A DNA stretch of 64,000 bases, taken from an uncultured Pseudomonadota bacterium. Lineage in GTDB: Bacteria > Bdellovibrionota_B > Oligoflexia > Oligoflexales > CAIMVM01. Shown piece by piece: positions 44,245-54,210 of the stretch. The notes under the pieces are model-generated. The model saw only the letters and a list, made by a program, of their open reading frames with translations. It was not told where the DNA came from and did not search any database. The stretch spans positions 1 to 64,000 of the forward strand of contig CAIMVM010000073.1 in assembly GCA_903844895.1 (NCBI GenBank). The letters are read 5' to 3'. The translations under genes were made by a program, and so were the position numbers. Position 1 is the first letter of the stretch. Each line of letters starts with the position of its first letter.

Positions 44245-46626
44245 CTAGCTTTCAATAAAGGCGCGCAGCTTCTTAGATCGGGAAGGATGGCGCAGCTTTC
44301 TCAAAGCTTTTGCTTCAATTTGGCGAATACGCTCTCGGGTCACATCAAAGTTTTGGCCTACTTCCTCAAGGGTATGATCGCTTCTCTCGCCAATACCAAA
44401 GCGCATGCGAAGAACTTTTTCTTCTCTCGGTGTAAGAGTTGCCAAAGCTTTCTCCGTTTGCTCCACAAGCGACGAACCCATCACATTCTCTGAAGGGGAA
44501 TGGGTGGACTTATCTTCTAGGAAGTCACCAATATGATTGTCCTCTTCTTCACCAATAGGAGTTTCCAATGAAATGGGCTCTACGGCAATTTTTAAAACAC
44601 GGCGAACTTTATCTAAAGACATGTCCATTCGCGCTGCAATTTCTTCAGGAGTGGGTTCTCGACCCATCTCTTGAACTAAATGGCGGCTGGTTCGAATGAG
44701 CTTATTGATCGTTTCAATCATGTGAACAGGAATTCGAATGGTTCTGGCTTGATCAGCAATTGCCCTAGTAATCGCCTGCCTGATCCACCAAGTCGCATAA
44801 GTTGAAAACTTGTATCCCCTGCGGTACTCAAATTTTTCAACAGCTTTCATCAAACCTATATTGCCCTCTTGAATCAGATCAAGAAACTGTAGTCCTCTAT
44901 TGGTATACTTTTTGGCAATCGAAACCACGAGTCGAAGGTTAGCTTCGACAAGTTCTCGCTTAGCTGACTCAGCATCGGTTGCCATGGCGACAAGTTGACG
45001 ATAGACACTCAGAAGCTCTTTAGAATCCATGGAAGATTCATCAATGGTCCGAACGAGAGTATCCATAGCCGCTTTAAAGTTTCTATGAACACGCTGCCAT
45101 TCCCTTTCAGTGGCCTTTCCAAAGGGAACATCAGGAGTTTTAAGAATATGCTCCTTAAGATCCTCGACAGTGCACTCCAAACGACGGCTATAGTAGGCTT
45201 GATCGTTATAAGCTTCCGTGATGGAAACCGTAAATCCAGCCATGATATCAATGGCTTTCTGCATCAACTTGCGGTTGATATTTAAATCCTTAAGGGACTT
45301 GAAAATTTCCATTTTAGATTGATGGATTTTCTCAGGCTTTGCCCCTTTTCTTTTCAGAATGGCCAAATATTCTTCAAATTCTTTGAGAAATTGCTGTGTA
45401 GCTACGCGAATTTTACTCTCATGAATTTCTTCGTTATTAGAAGCTTCATCGTCATCAAAGCCCTTGATCCAGCCCTTCATCCTAATTTCGCCAGATACGA
45501 ACTTAGATGCAGTTTCGAAAATAAGGTCTCGGCCAATTTTCAAATCGAGCATGCGCTCTAGAATGCGGTTTTCTGCATCTTCAATCTTTTTAGCGATTAC
45601 AACTTCACCTTCACGGGACAGAAGCGCTACAGAACCCATTTTGCGCAAGTAGATTCTAACCGGATCATTCGAACGACCCAGATCTAAAGTGGCCATCGCC
45701 TGAACTGCTTTAACATCTACTTCTTCATCTTCTTTTTTATTTGAGTCTTCTTTAGAATTTTGTTCTGCTTGAACTCGCTTGCTTTCTGCTTTGCCTTCTA
45801 ATGCAGGCTCGGCTATCGCTCCCTTTCTCAAGGAAGGACCTCTATCAATAATTTCGATACTGGCGTCTGAGGCCATAATCATCAATTCATTAACTTCTGC
45901 TGCGGTGATCGTCTTTACTGTGTCAGTAATACTTTGAATATCTTTGTAGCTGAGGATTCCCTCTTTCTTCTTGGCAGCCTGAGCTACTTTATCAAAAAGT
46001 GCCTTTATATCCGTTTTAGAAGCTTCTGCTTTTGCGGGCTTCTGAGTTGCTTTCGAAGTTACTTCCACTTGGGCCACAGGCGACTTGACCGCCTTCTCGT
46101 CCATCTTTAAGGATTTTTTACCTGAGATCGATTCCAACTTAGTTACCGAAGCTTTAACTGGAGTCGCTTTGTGGTCTTTGCTACTAGCTTGTGATAGAGC
46201 CGACTTTACTGCTGACTTTACAGCTGTCTTTACAACGGACTGAACCACGGTTTTCACTTGAGCTTTAAGGGGCCCTTTGGATGACTTATTTACAGCCGTT
46301 TTAGCGGCTGGTTTGGTGGTCTTCACCACTTTTTTTTCCTGAGGTTTGGCAGCCTGCTTTTTATCCGCGGGTTTTTGTGCAGGCTTAGAGTCTTTTTTTG
46401 CAAGACTTTTGGGCAAACTCTTTGCCGGCTTTCCCAATGATGCCTTTGCTAATACCACATCTTTTTTTGACAATACGGGTTTAGCCTTTATGGCTCCCGC
46501 CTTTTGTGACTTAGCAGAAGGAGATTTTGACAAATTTTTGATGCCTTTATTTAAAGGCTTCCCGCCAGAAGCACCTGATTTACTTGTTGATTTTCCGTTT
46601 GGCTTGGCCGTCTTCTTGTTGAGCAA
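44245..46626 (-). CDS. rpoD: Primary sigma factor RpoD with lysine-rich N-terminal extension
   Basis: The C-terminal ~590 residues are a typical sigma70: region 1.1-like (about 205-262), region 1.2, the non-conserved insertion, regions 2.1-2.4 ([31 protein letters not shown]), region 3 and region 4.2 ([23 protein letters not shown]). Ahead of this lies an extra 204 residues with 50 Lys in the first 200 and much Ala, Ser and Pro, in motifs such as [12 protein letters not shown] and KPAKS, like histone H1 tails. The TTG start has GGAGG 5 nt upstream, so the extension appears truly translated. It follows dnaG, as in the rpsU-dnaG-rpoD operon. Confidence 0.96.
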   Translation of the reverse strand: MLNKKTAKPNGKSTSKSGASGGKPLNKGIKNLSKSPSAKSQKAGAIKAKPVLSKKDVVLAKASLGKPAKSLPKSLAKKDSKPAQKPADKKQAAKPQEKKVVKTTKPAAKTAVNKSSKGPLKAQVKTVVQSVVKTAVKSAVKSALSQASSKDHKATPVKASVTKLESISGKKSLKMDEKAVKSPVAQVEVTSKATQKPAKAEASKTDIKALFDKVAQAAKKKEGILSYKDIQSITDTVKTITAAEVNELMIMASDASIEIIDRGPSLRKGAIAEPALEGKAESKRVQAEQNSKEDSNKKEDEEVDVKAVQAMATLDLGRSNDPVRIYLRKMGSVALLSREGEVVIAKKIEDAENRILERMLDLKIGRDLIFETASKFVSGEIRMKGWIKGFDDDEASNNEEIHESKIRVATQQFLKEFEEYLAILKRKGAKPEKIHQSKMEIFKSLKDLNINRKLMQKAIDIMAGFTVSITEAYNDQAYYSRRLECTVEDLKEHILKTPDVPFGKATEREWQRVHRNFKAAMDTLVRTIDESSMDSKELLSVYRQLVAMATDAESAKRELVEANLRLVVSIAKKYTNRGLQFLDLIQEGNIGLMKAVEKFEYRRGYKFSTYATWWIRQAITRAIADQARTIRIPVHMIETINKLIRTSRHLVQEMGREPTPEEIAARMDMSLDKVRRVLKIAVEPISLETPIGEEEDNHIGDFLEDKSTHSPSENVMGSSLVEQTEKALATLTPREEKVLRMRFGIGERSDHTLEEVGQNFDVTRERIRQIEAKALRKLRHPSRSKKLRAFIES

Positions 46627-46702
46627 GGGAGCCTCCAGCTGAATTGTTCAAAAGGATCTTTTATATGACAAAGCCTATTTAATCAACTAATACCTTTCTT
46701 TA

Positions 46703-48484
46703 TTAACGGAGATTTCTCATCTCACGTTCCATCTGAAAAAGCTCGTTTTGCAGAGACTGAATTTCTTTGACCATCACCATAAGCTCATCACCTTCAGCTC
46801 GGCCTACTTGAGCCTTCAAATTCTGAACCGCCATCTTGAGCAGGTCCCCTCTCACCTTACCCATCAGTATAGAAACAGCACGAGTCCGGCTTTGAACTTC
46901 ATAGAGAGGACGCAGAGTCGTCAAATACATAATAAATTCAGCCGCTTCTGGATCCTGAGCCATCTTCATTCTTCCCATTTCGTAGCGGCTGGGGGATTCG
47001 CCAGATTGAAGAATATCCAAAAACTCTTCCGCAAGTTGAAGCACCCCTTGAGAGAGACGCATTTCCTCTCTTAAAAAGGCGAGTAAAACAGACACATCGA
47101 CCTGACCTGGCTCAGCAAAGTAAAGGTGGGCCAAAAGTTCTCTCACATCGCCTTTTGCAGGAGCCTTAAAAGACTCTCTAGGAACGGCCGTGACGGGCTT
47201 CACTCTTTCAACTTTGGGTAAGTCTTCTTTTAATAATAGCTGCTCCTGAAGAACAGCTTCTGAGATTCCCGACAGCTGGGAAACTCTCGAAATCAAAAAT
47301 GCCCTGCGAACGGGATCTAAAGTTTGTCTCACCCAAGGCAGTAACTCTTTAGACACAACATCAGGTATGGACGTTGAGGATGTTGTCTGGAGCTTTTTTT
47401 GAATCGCGTATTGAAGAATATCCGTGGCACCAGCAAAATAGCTTTCAAGAGCATCTGGACCTCTTTCCGCTAAAAATTCATCAGGATCAAGTGCATCAGG
47501 CAAGGTTACCACTTTGATGCTAAGCTCTGGAACATTCATAGCTTCGGAAAGAACTCGCATGGTCGCGTTCTGCCCGGCACTGTCACCATCGAATAACAAA
47601 TAGACTAAACCGGTCACATGACTCAAATGTTTTAAGTGAGCTAAAGTTAAAGCAGTGCCTTGGCTCGCGACAGTTTCCGAAAAACCGCTTTGCCACATTT
47701 TTAAAGCATCAATATAGCCTTCTACTACTATCGCTCGACCCTTCTTTTTGATCTCTCCCCGAGCCTCGAAAAGGCCAAATAAAACATGACCCTTATCATA
47801 TCTGGAGTTCTTATATTTTTGCGGCGATTGATCAAGCGCTCGCCCTCCAAAGGCTATGAGACGCCCTTGCCCATCACGAATGGGGATCATGACTCGATTT
47901 CTGAAGAAATCGTGCCATTTGCGGTCGCTATCATAATAGGTAGCTAAGGAAGCTTGTTCCATTTCCTCATAACTATACCCTAGGCCCTTGAGATAATTGA
48001 CTAAGTCAAAAGTGCCCCCCCTGGCATATCCCATACCAAACGTCTTCATCGAAGCCTGAGAAAAGCCGCGTCCTTCGAGGTAATCAAGTACAGGCTTTCC
48101 TTCCTTGTCCCAAAGATGTTCGACAAAAAACTCCTGAGCTGCCAGGACAATTTCATGGCGCCGAAGCCTTGCTTTCTTCTCATGGCTGTCCACGTCTCGG
48201 GTCAATTCAGAAACATCTGTACCAGTCTTTTGCCCTAACCATTTCAGGGTATCAATAAACCCTAAACCTATTTGCTTTCTAATAAATTCAATTGCGTCAC
48301 CATGGGCTCTACACCCAAAACAGTGGAAATGATCTGAATACACATAAAAAGATGGCGTTTTTTCGTTGTGAAAGGGACAACAGCCTCTATAATTTCCGGA
48401 GCTTTTTTGTAGTGGAACAAATTCCCCAATGAGCTCGGGTAGTATCACTTTTTGAAGAATACTGCGTTTTAAGTCGTCACTCAT
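46703..48484 (-). CDS. dnaG: DNA primase
   Basis: Primase with an N-terminal CHC2 zinc ribbon (CCPFHNEKTPSFYVYSDHFHCFGC), the primase core (GRGFSQASMKTFGMGYA), and a TOPRIM domain with VVEGYIDALKMW and FDGDSAGQNA for metal binding. The C-terminal helicase-interacting domain is present; total length is 593 residues, normal for DnaG. It makes RNA primers at the replication fork. Located directly upstream of rpoD (77 bp), matching the conserved macromolecular synthesis operon, though rpsU is not adjacent. Confidence 0.97.
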   Translation of the reverse strand: MSDDLKRSILQKVILPELIGEFVPLQKSSGNYRGCCPFHNEKTPSFYVYSDHFHCFGCRAHGDAIEFIRKQIGLGFIDTLKWLGQKTGTDVSELTRDVDSHEKKARLRRHEIVLAAQEFFVEHLWDKEGKPVLDYLEGRGFSQASMKTFGMGYARGGTFDLVNYLKGLGYSYEEMEQASLATYYDSDRKWHDFFRNRVMIPIRDGQGRLIAFGGRALDQSPQKYKNSRYDKGHVLFGLFEARGEIKKKGRAIVVEGYIDALKMWQSGFSETVASQGTALTLAHLKHLSHVTGLVYLLFDGDSAGQNATMRVLSEAMNVPELSIKVVTLPDALDPDEFLAERGPDALESYFAGATDILQYAIQKKLQTTSSTSIPDVVSKELLPWVRQTLDPVRRAFLISRVSQLSGISEAVLQEQLLLKEDLPKVERVKPVTAVPRESFKAPAKGDVRELLAHLYFAEPGQVDVSVLLAFLREEMRLSQGVLQLAEEFLDILQSGESPSRYEMGRMKMAQDPEAAEFIMYLTTLRPLYEVQSRTRAVSILMGKVRGDLLKMAVQNLKAQVGRAEGDELMVMVKEIQSLQNELFQMEREMRNLR

Positions 48485-48652
48485 GTCTTGCCTTTTTTAT
48501 GCGCAGAAGAGCATAGGCTGACTTTCTTATTTTGTCTAGAAACATCATAAAGATGATTTGCAGATGCTTAAATAGGCCGAAAAAGATTTTACTAACGCCT
48601 CATTTCCCTTTACTATGCGACGATAGAGTAAACGCAACAAGTCGGAACAATT

Positions 48653-49165
48653 ATGATTTTAGGCTTCCAAAATGAAGTTCGAATGGAAAAAGCTATGCGC
48701 CTTTTAGTGCAAAATATCGACTCTCCATCTAAATCAGGTAGCCAAAAGCCCGTCATTGCCCATAGCCTGCGGGTTGCGCAGGTTTTAGAGTCTTTAGGTT
48801 ATGGCGGCGACACGATAATTATTGCGCTTCTGCACGACATACTCGAAAAGAGCTCCGTTACGGAGAGGGAAATTGCTCAGCAATTTGGACAAGATATTGC
48901 GGGCGCGGTTGGGGCTTTAACCGTTCAAAAAGGCAACGACGATTCTTGGGCTAAGTCTCTGAAATTATGTCAGTTGTCTGGACGCCCTGCCATGCTCGTA
49001 AGGGCTGCAGATTTATATGATAATTTATGCCGCCAAAAGCACCTGGAAAATCGAACCAAAGTAGAAAAGTACCTAAAAAAAATGGTCCTTATGAAAGCAT
49101 CTTGGGGCGAAGAACTGGCCTTTGAGCCTATATGGCGGCGTCTTACTTTAAGCTTTGAAAGCTAG
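48653..49165 (+). CDS. SpoT/MESH1-like HD-domain protein
   Basis: A 170-residue single HD domain resembling the ppGpp hydrolase part of RelA/SpoT: H37 (AHSLRVAQVL), H61-D62 (LLHDILEKSS) and D120 (RAADLYDNL). The canonical HDxxED box reads HDILEK, keeping Glu65 but replacing the Asp by Lys, so activity or substrate may differ. No synthetase or TGS domain follows. Divergent from dnaG. Two starts are possible (48653 and 48683); the first is used. Confidence 0.7.
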   Translation: MILGFQNEVRMEKAMRLLVQNIDSPSKSGSQKPVIAHSLRVAQVLESLGYGGDTIIIALLHDILEKSSVTEREIAQQFGQDIAGAVGALTVQKGNDDSWAKSLKLCQLSGRPAMLVRAADLYDNLCRQKHLENRTKVEKYLKKMVLMKASWGEELAFEPIWRRLTLSFES

Positions 49166-49234
49166 CAATCAAAGTCGGCATTAGCTTTTTCTTTCAAACC
49201 TGATACATTGCCCCTTCAGTTTTTTGGAGTGGAT

Positions 49235-49729
49235 ATGCCCTCATTTGATATAGTTAGCGAAGTTGATTTTCAAGAGATTGATAACTCCGTAAACCAAGCT
49301 GCCAAAGAGATTGAATCTCGATTTGACTTTAAGGGATCAAAATCGTCTCTCGATTTCGACAAAACAGCAAAGGTGATTAAGGTTCTTGCCGATGACGATA
49401 TGAAGTTACGCGCGATGCACCAGATTCTCGGGACCAAAATGGCAAAGCGAGGAATCGACTTGCGCTCCCTTGATTATGGCAAGGAAGAACTCGGATCCAT
49501 GAACACTATCAAGCAGACCATCACCCTTAAAAATGGTCTCGACAAAGAAGCAGCTAAAAAAGTGACAAAGATTATCAAAGAGTCTGGCTTAAAAGTTCAG
49601 GCCCAGATACAAGATGATCAAGTTAGGGTAACAGGAAAGAAGATTGACGATCTTCAAGAGGTAATTGCTCTGCTCAAGTCTAATACGGATCTAGGAATCC
49701 CCTTACAATATATAAATATGCGGAGCTGA
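49235..49729 (+). CDS. yajQ: YajQ family nucleotide-binding protein
   Basis: A 164-residue YajQ (UPF0234): MPSFDIVSEVDFQEIDNSVNQAAKEI at the start, the SRFDFKG motif and the C-terminal QVRVTGKKIDDLQEVIALL. The family has two ferredoxin-like domains; a homologue has been described as a cyclic-di-GMP binder, and nucleotide binding is generally reported. ATG 49235 has GGAG 5 nt upstream; an upstream in-frame start at 49208 lacks support. It precedes ychF by 2 bp. Confidence 0.94.
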   Translation: MPSFDIVSEVDFQEIDNSVNQAAKEIESRFDFKGSKSSLDFDKTAKVIKVLADDDMKLRAMHQILGTKMAKRGIDLRSLDYGKEELGSMNTIKQTITLKNGLDKEAAKKVTKIIKESGLKVQAQIQDDQVRVTGKKIDDLQEVIALLKSNTDLGIPLQYINMRS

Positions 49730-49731
49730 AA

Positions 49732-50850
49732 ATGGGTTTTAAATGTGGAATCGTCGGACTGCCTAACGTAGGGAAGTCCACAATATTTAATGCCTTAACT
49801 TCCGCAGGAGCGGCGAGCGCTAACTACCCATTTTGCACCATTGATCCCAATGTGGGCATGGTTGATGTGCCAGATGAAAGACTTGAACAGCTCAATATGA
49901 TTATTAAAGCCCAACGCCTCATTCCAGCGTCTATGGAGTTTGTGGACATTGCCGGTTTGGTAAAAGGAGCATCAAAAGGCGAAGGACTGGGAAATAAATT
50001 TTTAGGTCATATAAAATCGACAGATGCTATTGCCCATGTGGTGAGGTGTTTTGACTCAGGCGATATCATTCACGTTGAGGGAAGCGTTTCCCCCATTCGA
50101 GACATTTCTATCATAGAAACTGAGCTCATTATGTCGGACTTTGAAACCGTCGATGCTGCCCTCAATCGGAATCGAAAGCTTTCTAAGGGCGGAAAAAAAG
50201 AAATCGGCCTCATAATCACGATGTTAGAAGCCTTACAAGCCCATCTTCAAGACTTAAAGCCAGCACGTACCTTTAATTTAGCGCCATTCATCGCGGAAAG
50301 CGTGGAAGTCTATCATGCCTATAGAGACTGCCACATGCTTACGGCAAAACGTGTAGTATATGTCTGCAATGTAGATGAAAGTCTTGCTGCTGGCGACGTT
50401 GACAATGAGTTTACAAAACAAGTAAAAGAACATGCGGCAAAAGAAAATGCGGGCGTTGTCATTCTTTGTGGAAAGATAGAAGAAGAGCTGTCCAGTTTAA
50501 CTGGCACAGAAAAAAAAGAAATGCTTGAGGCGATGGGTTTAAGTGAAGCCGGCTTGAACCGACTCATTCGAACGGGATATTCTCTATTAGGACTTCAAAA
50601 TTATTTTACTGCCGGCGAAAAAGAGATTCGAGCTTGGACTATCACTCAGGGCACTAAAGCTCCCCAAGCTGCAGGAGTGATACATTCGGATTTTGAACGT
50701 GGCTTTATTTGTGCGGAAACTTACCGCATTGAAGGCCTCATGAAAGCTGGCTCCAAAGCAAAACTTAAAGAACTCGGCCTTCTTCGCCTCGAGGGCAAAG
50801 AATACGTAGTACAAGACGGCGACGTCATGGAATTTAGATTCAATGTTTAA
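49732..50850 (+). CDS. ychF: YchF/Ola1 family GTPase/ATPase
   Basis: Complete 372-residue YchF: G1 GLPNVGKST, G3 DIAGLVKGASKGEGLGNKFL, a coiled-coil insertion (about 130-200), G4 NVDES in place of the usual NKxD (so ATP is favoured over GTP, as known for this family), and the C-terminal TGS domain (AWTITQGTKAPQAAGVIHSDFERGFI). It associates with ribosomes and stress responses. It is coupled to yajQ in an unusual pairing. Confidence 0.97.
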   Translation: MGFKCGIVGLPNVGKSTIFNALTSAGAASANYPFCTIDPNVGMVDVPDERLEQLNMIIKAQRLIPASMEFVDIAGLVKGASKGEGLGNKFLGHIKSTDAIAHVVRCFDSGDIIHVEGSVSPIRDISIIETELIMSDFETVDAALNRNRKLSKGGKKEIGLIITMLEALQAHLQDLKPARTFNLAPFIAESVEVYHAYRDCHMLTAKRVVYVCNVDESLAAGDVDNEFTKQVKEHAAKENAGVVILCGKIEEELSSLTGTEKKEMLEAMGLSEAGLNRLIRTGYSLLGLQNYFTAGEKEIRAWTITQGTKAPQAAGVIHSDFERGFICAETYRIEGLMKAGSKAKLKELGLLRLEGKEYVVQDGDVMEFRFNV

Positions 50851-50937
50851 AGTTAGTGATGGACCTTGCTAAAAATGACCAGAAGCTGTCTAGGCGTTGC
50901 GTAAAGTCTGGCAGGTAAAACGTGGATGATTTCTATA

Positions 50938-50994
50938 GTACCCAAGGGGGAAAACTGTTTATCTTTTTCGATCCAGTTTCACCCCAATGGGTAC
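50938..50994. repeat. Long imperfect inverted repeat
   Basis: Left arm GTACCCAAGGGGGAAAACTG (50938-50957) pairs with right arm CAGTTTCACCCCAATGGGTAC (50974-50994), around a 16-nt loop. The arms match nearly throughout, with about two mismatches and a bulge. There is no T-run on either side, so it is not a standard terminator. It lies between ychF and the convergent lipoprotein gene. Confidence 0.75.
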
Positions 50995-51065
50995 CTACGT
51001 AAATACAGGCCGCTATAAGACTCAAAGTCAAGTTTGCATAGGTTTTCGACTTACTGTTTCAGCCC

Positions 51066-52304
51066 CTACTCGGGACAACGAACGGCATTCACTTCGCTAA
51101 TTTTCTGTTTGAGCGCGGCCACCCACTTATCAACGACAGTCTCGGCCGCATCGGGAAGGCGAATGTAAGCATACAACTCTACACGTGCGGCGACAAAGAT
51201 GTCCCGCATCTGTCTTTCGGTCAACTGGTTTAAAAGTGACGCAAGGAAAGCTCTACCTGCTTCGTGAATCCGAGGTCGCTCAAACGAACCCGTGAAAATG
51301 GGGGGCAAACCGTTCAAATTGGTTAGACAGCTCCTCTCGTCAGCCCAAACTCGCGTGGTACTCCAACTGGCGAGATCCATCTTTCGAATTGTCATCGGAT
51401 CGTTTGCCATCCATCCACCGCTGAAATTCCATCCAAAATCCTGCACAAGAGCAAAAGGTTTGCTACATATTTTTCTGCCATCATCGGTCATTGAAATTCC
51501 ATCTTTCGGGCAAACCAGGCGCTGATTTTCTGGTTTGTTGTCAGGGTGCTGAAGGATGGACATGAGTAGAGCCAAAGCCTCGCGATGAGCCACCCGCTCC
51601 CGGCTCACCCCCTCAAAATTCATTAACTCGTTCCAGCCCCATCCCTGGTCTTCCAACGTCTCGATTTTTATCGCTTTGAACTTGTCCTCCACAGCAGCTG
51701 GCACAAATGTCCGCACGCTGCGAGCACTGGCTGCGGTGTAGCGATCGACTTCGGTCCTGCTGGGTTTAGTTCCAAAATGGTTGCCGTAAAAGTGGGGATC
51801 GGCTGGACAATTATCACAAACCACACGGACAGAATACATGGCATCGGCGCCAAATCCCAATGTCCAAAGAAGGCGCGAGGAGGCCACTTCCGAATAAACC
51901 TCGCCATTATCGACTCCATATTTCACCTTGATGCGCTCGCCGTCAGGCTTGTCGCAGTAGAATTTTGGCGTACGACCACCTACATCTTCTTTCTCCGGTT
52001 CAACATACCTGCAGTTGATGGTCTCGCCGAATTTGAAACCTCTGTAGCCTTCCGGTCCCACAGCCGCATCCTTGCTCGCAATGTCCGATTTCATCCAAAC
52101 ATCAGCCTCCTTAAGATACTTCGCCCGCTCCTCTTTGGTAGAGACAATCGTCTTCGTCGAAGGGCTGTTTGTGGATCCAGAACGCACATCGGTAGCTCTT
52201 GAGTTGTCTTTGAAAAGGCGTGGTGCGCAGGAGGCAAGCGCCAATGACAGGCATCCCAAAAATACCGATCCCAAATGAAATGTCTGATTTTTCCTATGAG
52301 TCAT
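51066..52304 (-). CDS. Lipoprotein with protein-kinase-like motifs
   Basis: 412 residues with a good lipobox LALASC (Cys26), so it is predicted to be a lipid-anchored envelope protein. The body carries a pattern like a kinase fold: Lys in IKVKYG (K128), Glu in VYSEVASSRLLWTLG (E139), a catalytic-loop-like HPDNKPEN (253-260) and DFG (289-291) with the right spacing. It is not a standard Hanks kinase and looks closest to atypical (PI3K/Fam20/HipA-like) folds; this is pattern inference. Several Cys pairs may form disulfides. Local GC looks about 10 points above the neighbours, hinting at acquisition. Stands alone. Confidence 0.6.
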   Translation of the reverse strand: MTHRKNQTFHLGSVFLGCLSLALASCAPRLFKDNSRATDVRSGSTNSPSTKTIVSTKEERAKYLKEADVWMKSDIASKDAAVGPEGYRGFKFGETINCRYVEPEKEDVGGRTPKFYCDKPDGERIKVKYGVDNGEVYSEVASSRLLWTLGFGADAMYSVRVVCDNCPADPHFYGNHFGTKPSRTEVDRYTAASARSVRTFVPAAVEDKFKAIKIETLEDQGWGWNELMNFEGVSRERVAHREALALLMSILQHPDNKPENQRLVCPKDGISMTDDGRKICSKPFALVQDFGWNFSGGWMANDPMTIRKMDLASWSTTRVWADERSCLTNLNGLPPIFTGSFERPRIHEAGRAFLASLLNQLTERQMRDIFVAARVELYAYIRLPDAAETVVDKWVAALKQKISEVNAVRCPE

Positions 52305-52771
52305 AACCTATCTCCCAACATCCAATCCTATTCACAGCGCCCAACATCAAACGCCACAATTTACCCCACTGCGCTCCTTTCGCCAGAAAGGAGCTTTGCT
52401 CCCGATATTTCCATGTCACTATTATAGCTCCTCCCATTGAGGAATGGAGTATCGGCGCGCTAAAAATCCTACAATATTTTTGCAACCTGCTGGAACTATT
52501 TAAGTTCCAAATGCCCCGATGCGAAAATTCATGGACTTACAACGAAGAGGTAAAGAAACAGCCAGGGCTCCGTTTTCACCAACAATTAAAGTGACTAAAT
52601 ATCGCTGACCAAGGTCCAAACATACTCAAACAATCATTTCACGGTACCCCGTTCGCCTCGTGCAAAATATATCTTCTATAAAGTAACGAATCTTAGGAGA
52701 ACACGGAATTCGAAGTCCTCTCAAATTAAGGACTAAGCTTTACGCTCTATGGTTGGAAAGCTTCGCAAAAG
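52305..52771. other. Gene-free spacer
   Basis: About 470 bp with no convincing ORF, RNA gene or repeat. It contains the promoter side of the kinase-like lipoprotein gene; I could not identify a clear promoter. Confidence 0.5.
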
Positions 52772-52805
52772 AAAAAATCACTCAGGTGGGATGCACTTGA
52801 GTGAT
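52772..52805 (-). terminator. Intrinsic terminator of the POT transporter gene
   Basis: Minus strand ATCACTCAAGTG-CATCC-CACCTGAGTGAT followed by TTTTTT: 12-bp stem with one G-U, about 80 nt after the stop. Confidence 0.85.
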
Positions 52806-52887
52806 ATAGAAATATAAATTCAATTTTCAAACACAAAAGCCGATTTTTTGGTCCTAAAAGAGATTTTTGAAACTCTCAATTCGGGTC

Positions 52888-54210
52888 CTAAGTCAACTTG
52901 GGTTCGCTTTTCAAATGGGGCACTTGTTCTGATGACTCTTGTCCGCTCATCCATCGCTTGAGCATGGGCACTAGGGCTAAAAGCGCAATCGCTGCCACTC
53001 CAGCTGTTACTGCAAGAATTCCAAAAAAGCTGTCTGGAGCCATCGTGTCATACTGCCCAGCAAAAATACCGCCAGCTAAATTAGCAACAAAACTAGAAAG
53101 AAACCAAGTTCCCATCAACAGTGATGCAAACCTTGCTGGGGAAAGTTTTGTCACCACGGAAAGACCTACTGGTGAAAGACAAAGCTCTCCTAGAGTATGA
53201 AGAAAATAAACACCAAACAACCACCAAGCTGCCACTGGTCCACTCGTCATATAGGTTTTTGCGGCAACTGCCATAAGTACAAAACCAGCGGCGAGCAAAG
53301 CCAGGCCCCATACAAACTTCATGGGAGAGGACGGCTCACGATCTCTTTGGGATAGTTTGATCCAAATTGATGAAAAGAAGGGAGCTAAAACAAATATAAA
53401 GAGGGGGTTTAGAGATTGGTACCAACCAGCAGGAAATTCATAACCAAAAATAGTTCGATTGGTTTGAGAATCCGCAAAGAGAGTGAGAGAGCTTCCAGCC
53501 TGCTCAAAGCAGCCCCAAAAAAAGATCGTAAAGAATGCCAATATAAAAATAACAGCAATTTGCTTCTTTTCCGTACCCGTAAGCGCGACATTTCCCATTG
53601 ATGCTAGATTCTTGGCGACTGGCGTAAGCCCCAAATCTCCCAAGTACTTTTTTTGGCCCCAAAGATAAAGAAATAAACCGGCCCCCATACCAATACCAGC
53701 TGCGGCAAAACCGTAGTGCCATCCGTACTTTTCACCCAGAGTGCTGCACACAAGAGGAGAAAAAAAGGCACCAAGATTGATCCCCATATAAAAAATTGTA
53801 AAGGCAGCGTCACGGCGAGGATCGTTCTTTTCGTAAAGGCCCCCCACTAGTATCGAAATATTTGGCTTAAAAAAACCATTGCCAAGGATCAACAATGCCA
53901 ATGCAGAATAGAAAAAAGCGAGATTCTCCACTGCCATGGCAAAATGACCTAGCATCATTAAAAGGCCACCGACTAAAATCGACTTGCGCTGACCCCAATA
54001 CCTATCAGCAATATAGCCACCGATAAGAGGCGTTAGATACACGAGACCAGTGTAAAGGCCGTATACGGATCCGGCTTTCTCAGTAGAGAATTCCAAAGCT
54101 TTGAGCATATAGAGCATGAGTAGAACGCGCATACCATAGAAGGAAAAACGCTCCCACATCTCTATCCCAAATAACAAATAAAGTCCTTTTGGATGTCCCT
54201 CTTTAACCAC
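52888..54210 (-). CDS. POT family proton-dependent oligopeptide transporter
   Basis: A 440-residue major facilitator of the PTR2/POT family that imports di- and tripeptides with protons. The ExxER motif on helix 1 (EMWERFSFYGMR, residues 17-28) is intact. LIGGYIADRYWGQRKSIL, GNGFFKPNISILVGGLY and, in the C-half, LGELCLSPVGLSVVTKLSPARFASLLMGTWF are the family signatures. About 12 membrane segments. It is slightly short compared with DtpA-type proteins (~490-500). It appears monocistronic with its own terminator. Confidence 0.93.
   Translation of the reverse strand: MVKEGHPKGLYLLFGIEMWERFSFYGMRVLLMLYMLKALEFSTEKAGSVYGLYTGLVYLTPLIGGYIADRYWGQRKSILVGGLLMMLGHFAMAVENLAFFYSALALLILGNGFFKPNISILVGGLYEKNDPRRDAAFTIFYMGINLGAFFSPLVCSTLGEKYGWHYGFAAAGIGMGAGLFLYLWGQKKYLGDLGLTPVAKNLASMGNVALTGTEKKQIAVIFILAFFTIFFWGCFEQAGSSLTLFADSQTNRTIFGYEFPAGWYQSLNPLFIFVLAPFFSSIWIKLSQRDREPSSPMKFVWGLALLAAGFVLMAVAAKTYMTSGPVAAWWLFGVYFLHTLGELCLSPVGLSVVTKLSPARFASLLMGTWFLSSFVANLAGGIFAGQYDTMAPDSFFGILAVTAGVAAIALLALVPMLKRWMSGQESSEQVPHLKSEPKLT

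Noticed and set aside
51777-52202. 141-codon plus-strand ORF opposite the kinase-like lipoprotein
   Set aside because: Antisense ORF in a GC-richer gene; the minus-strand frame has a lipobox and conserved-looking motifs.
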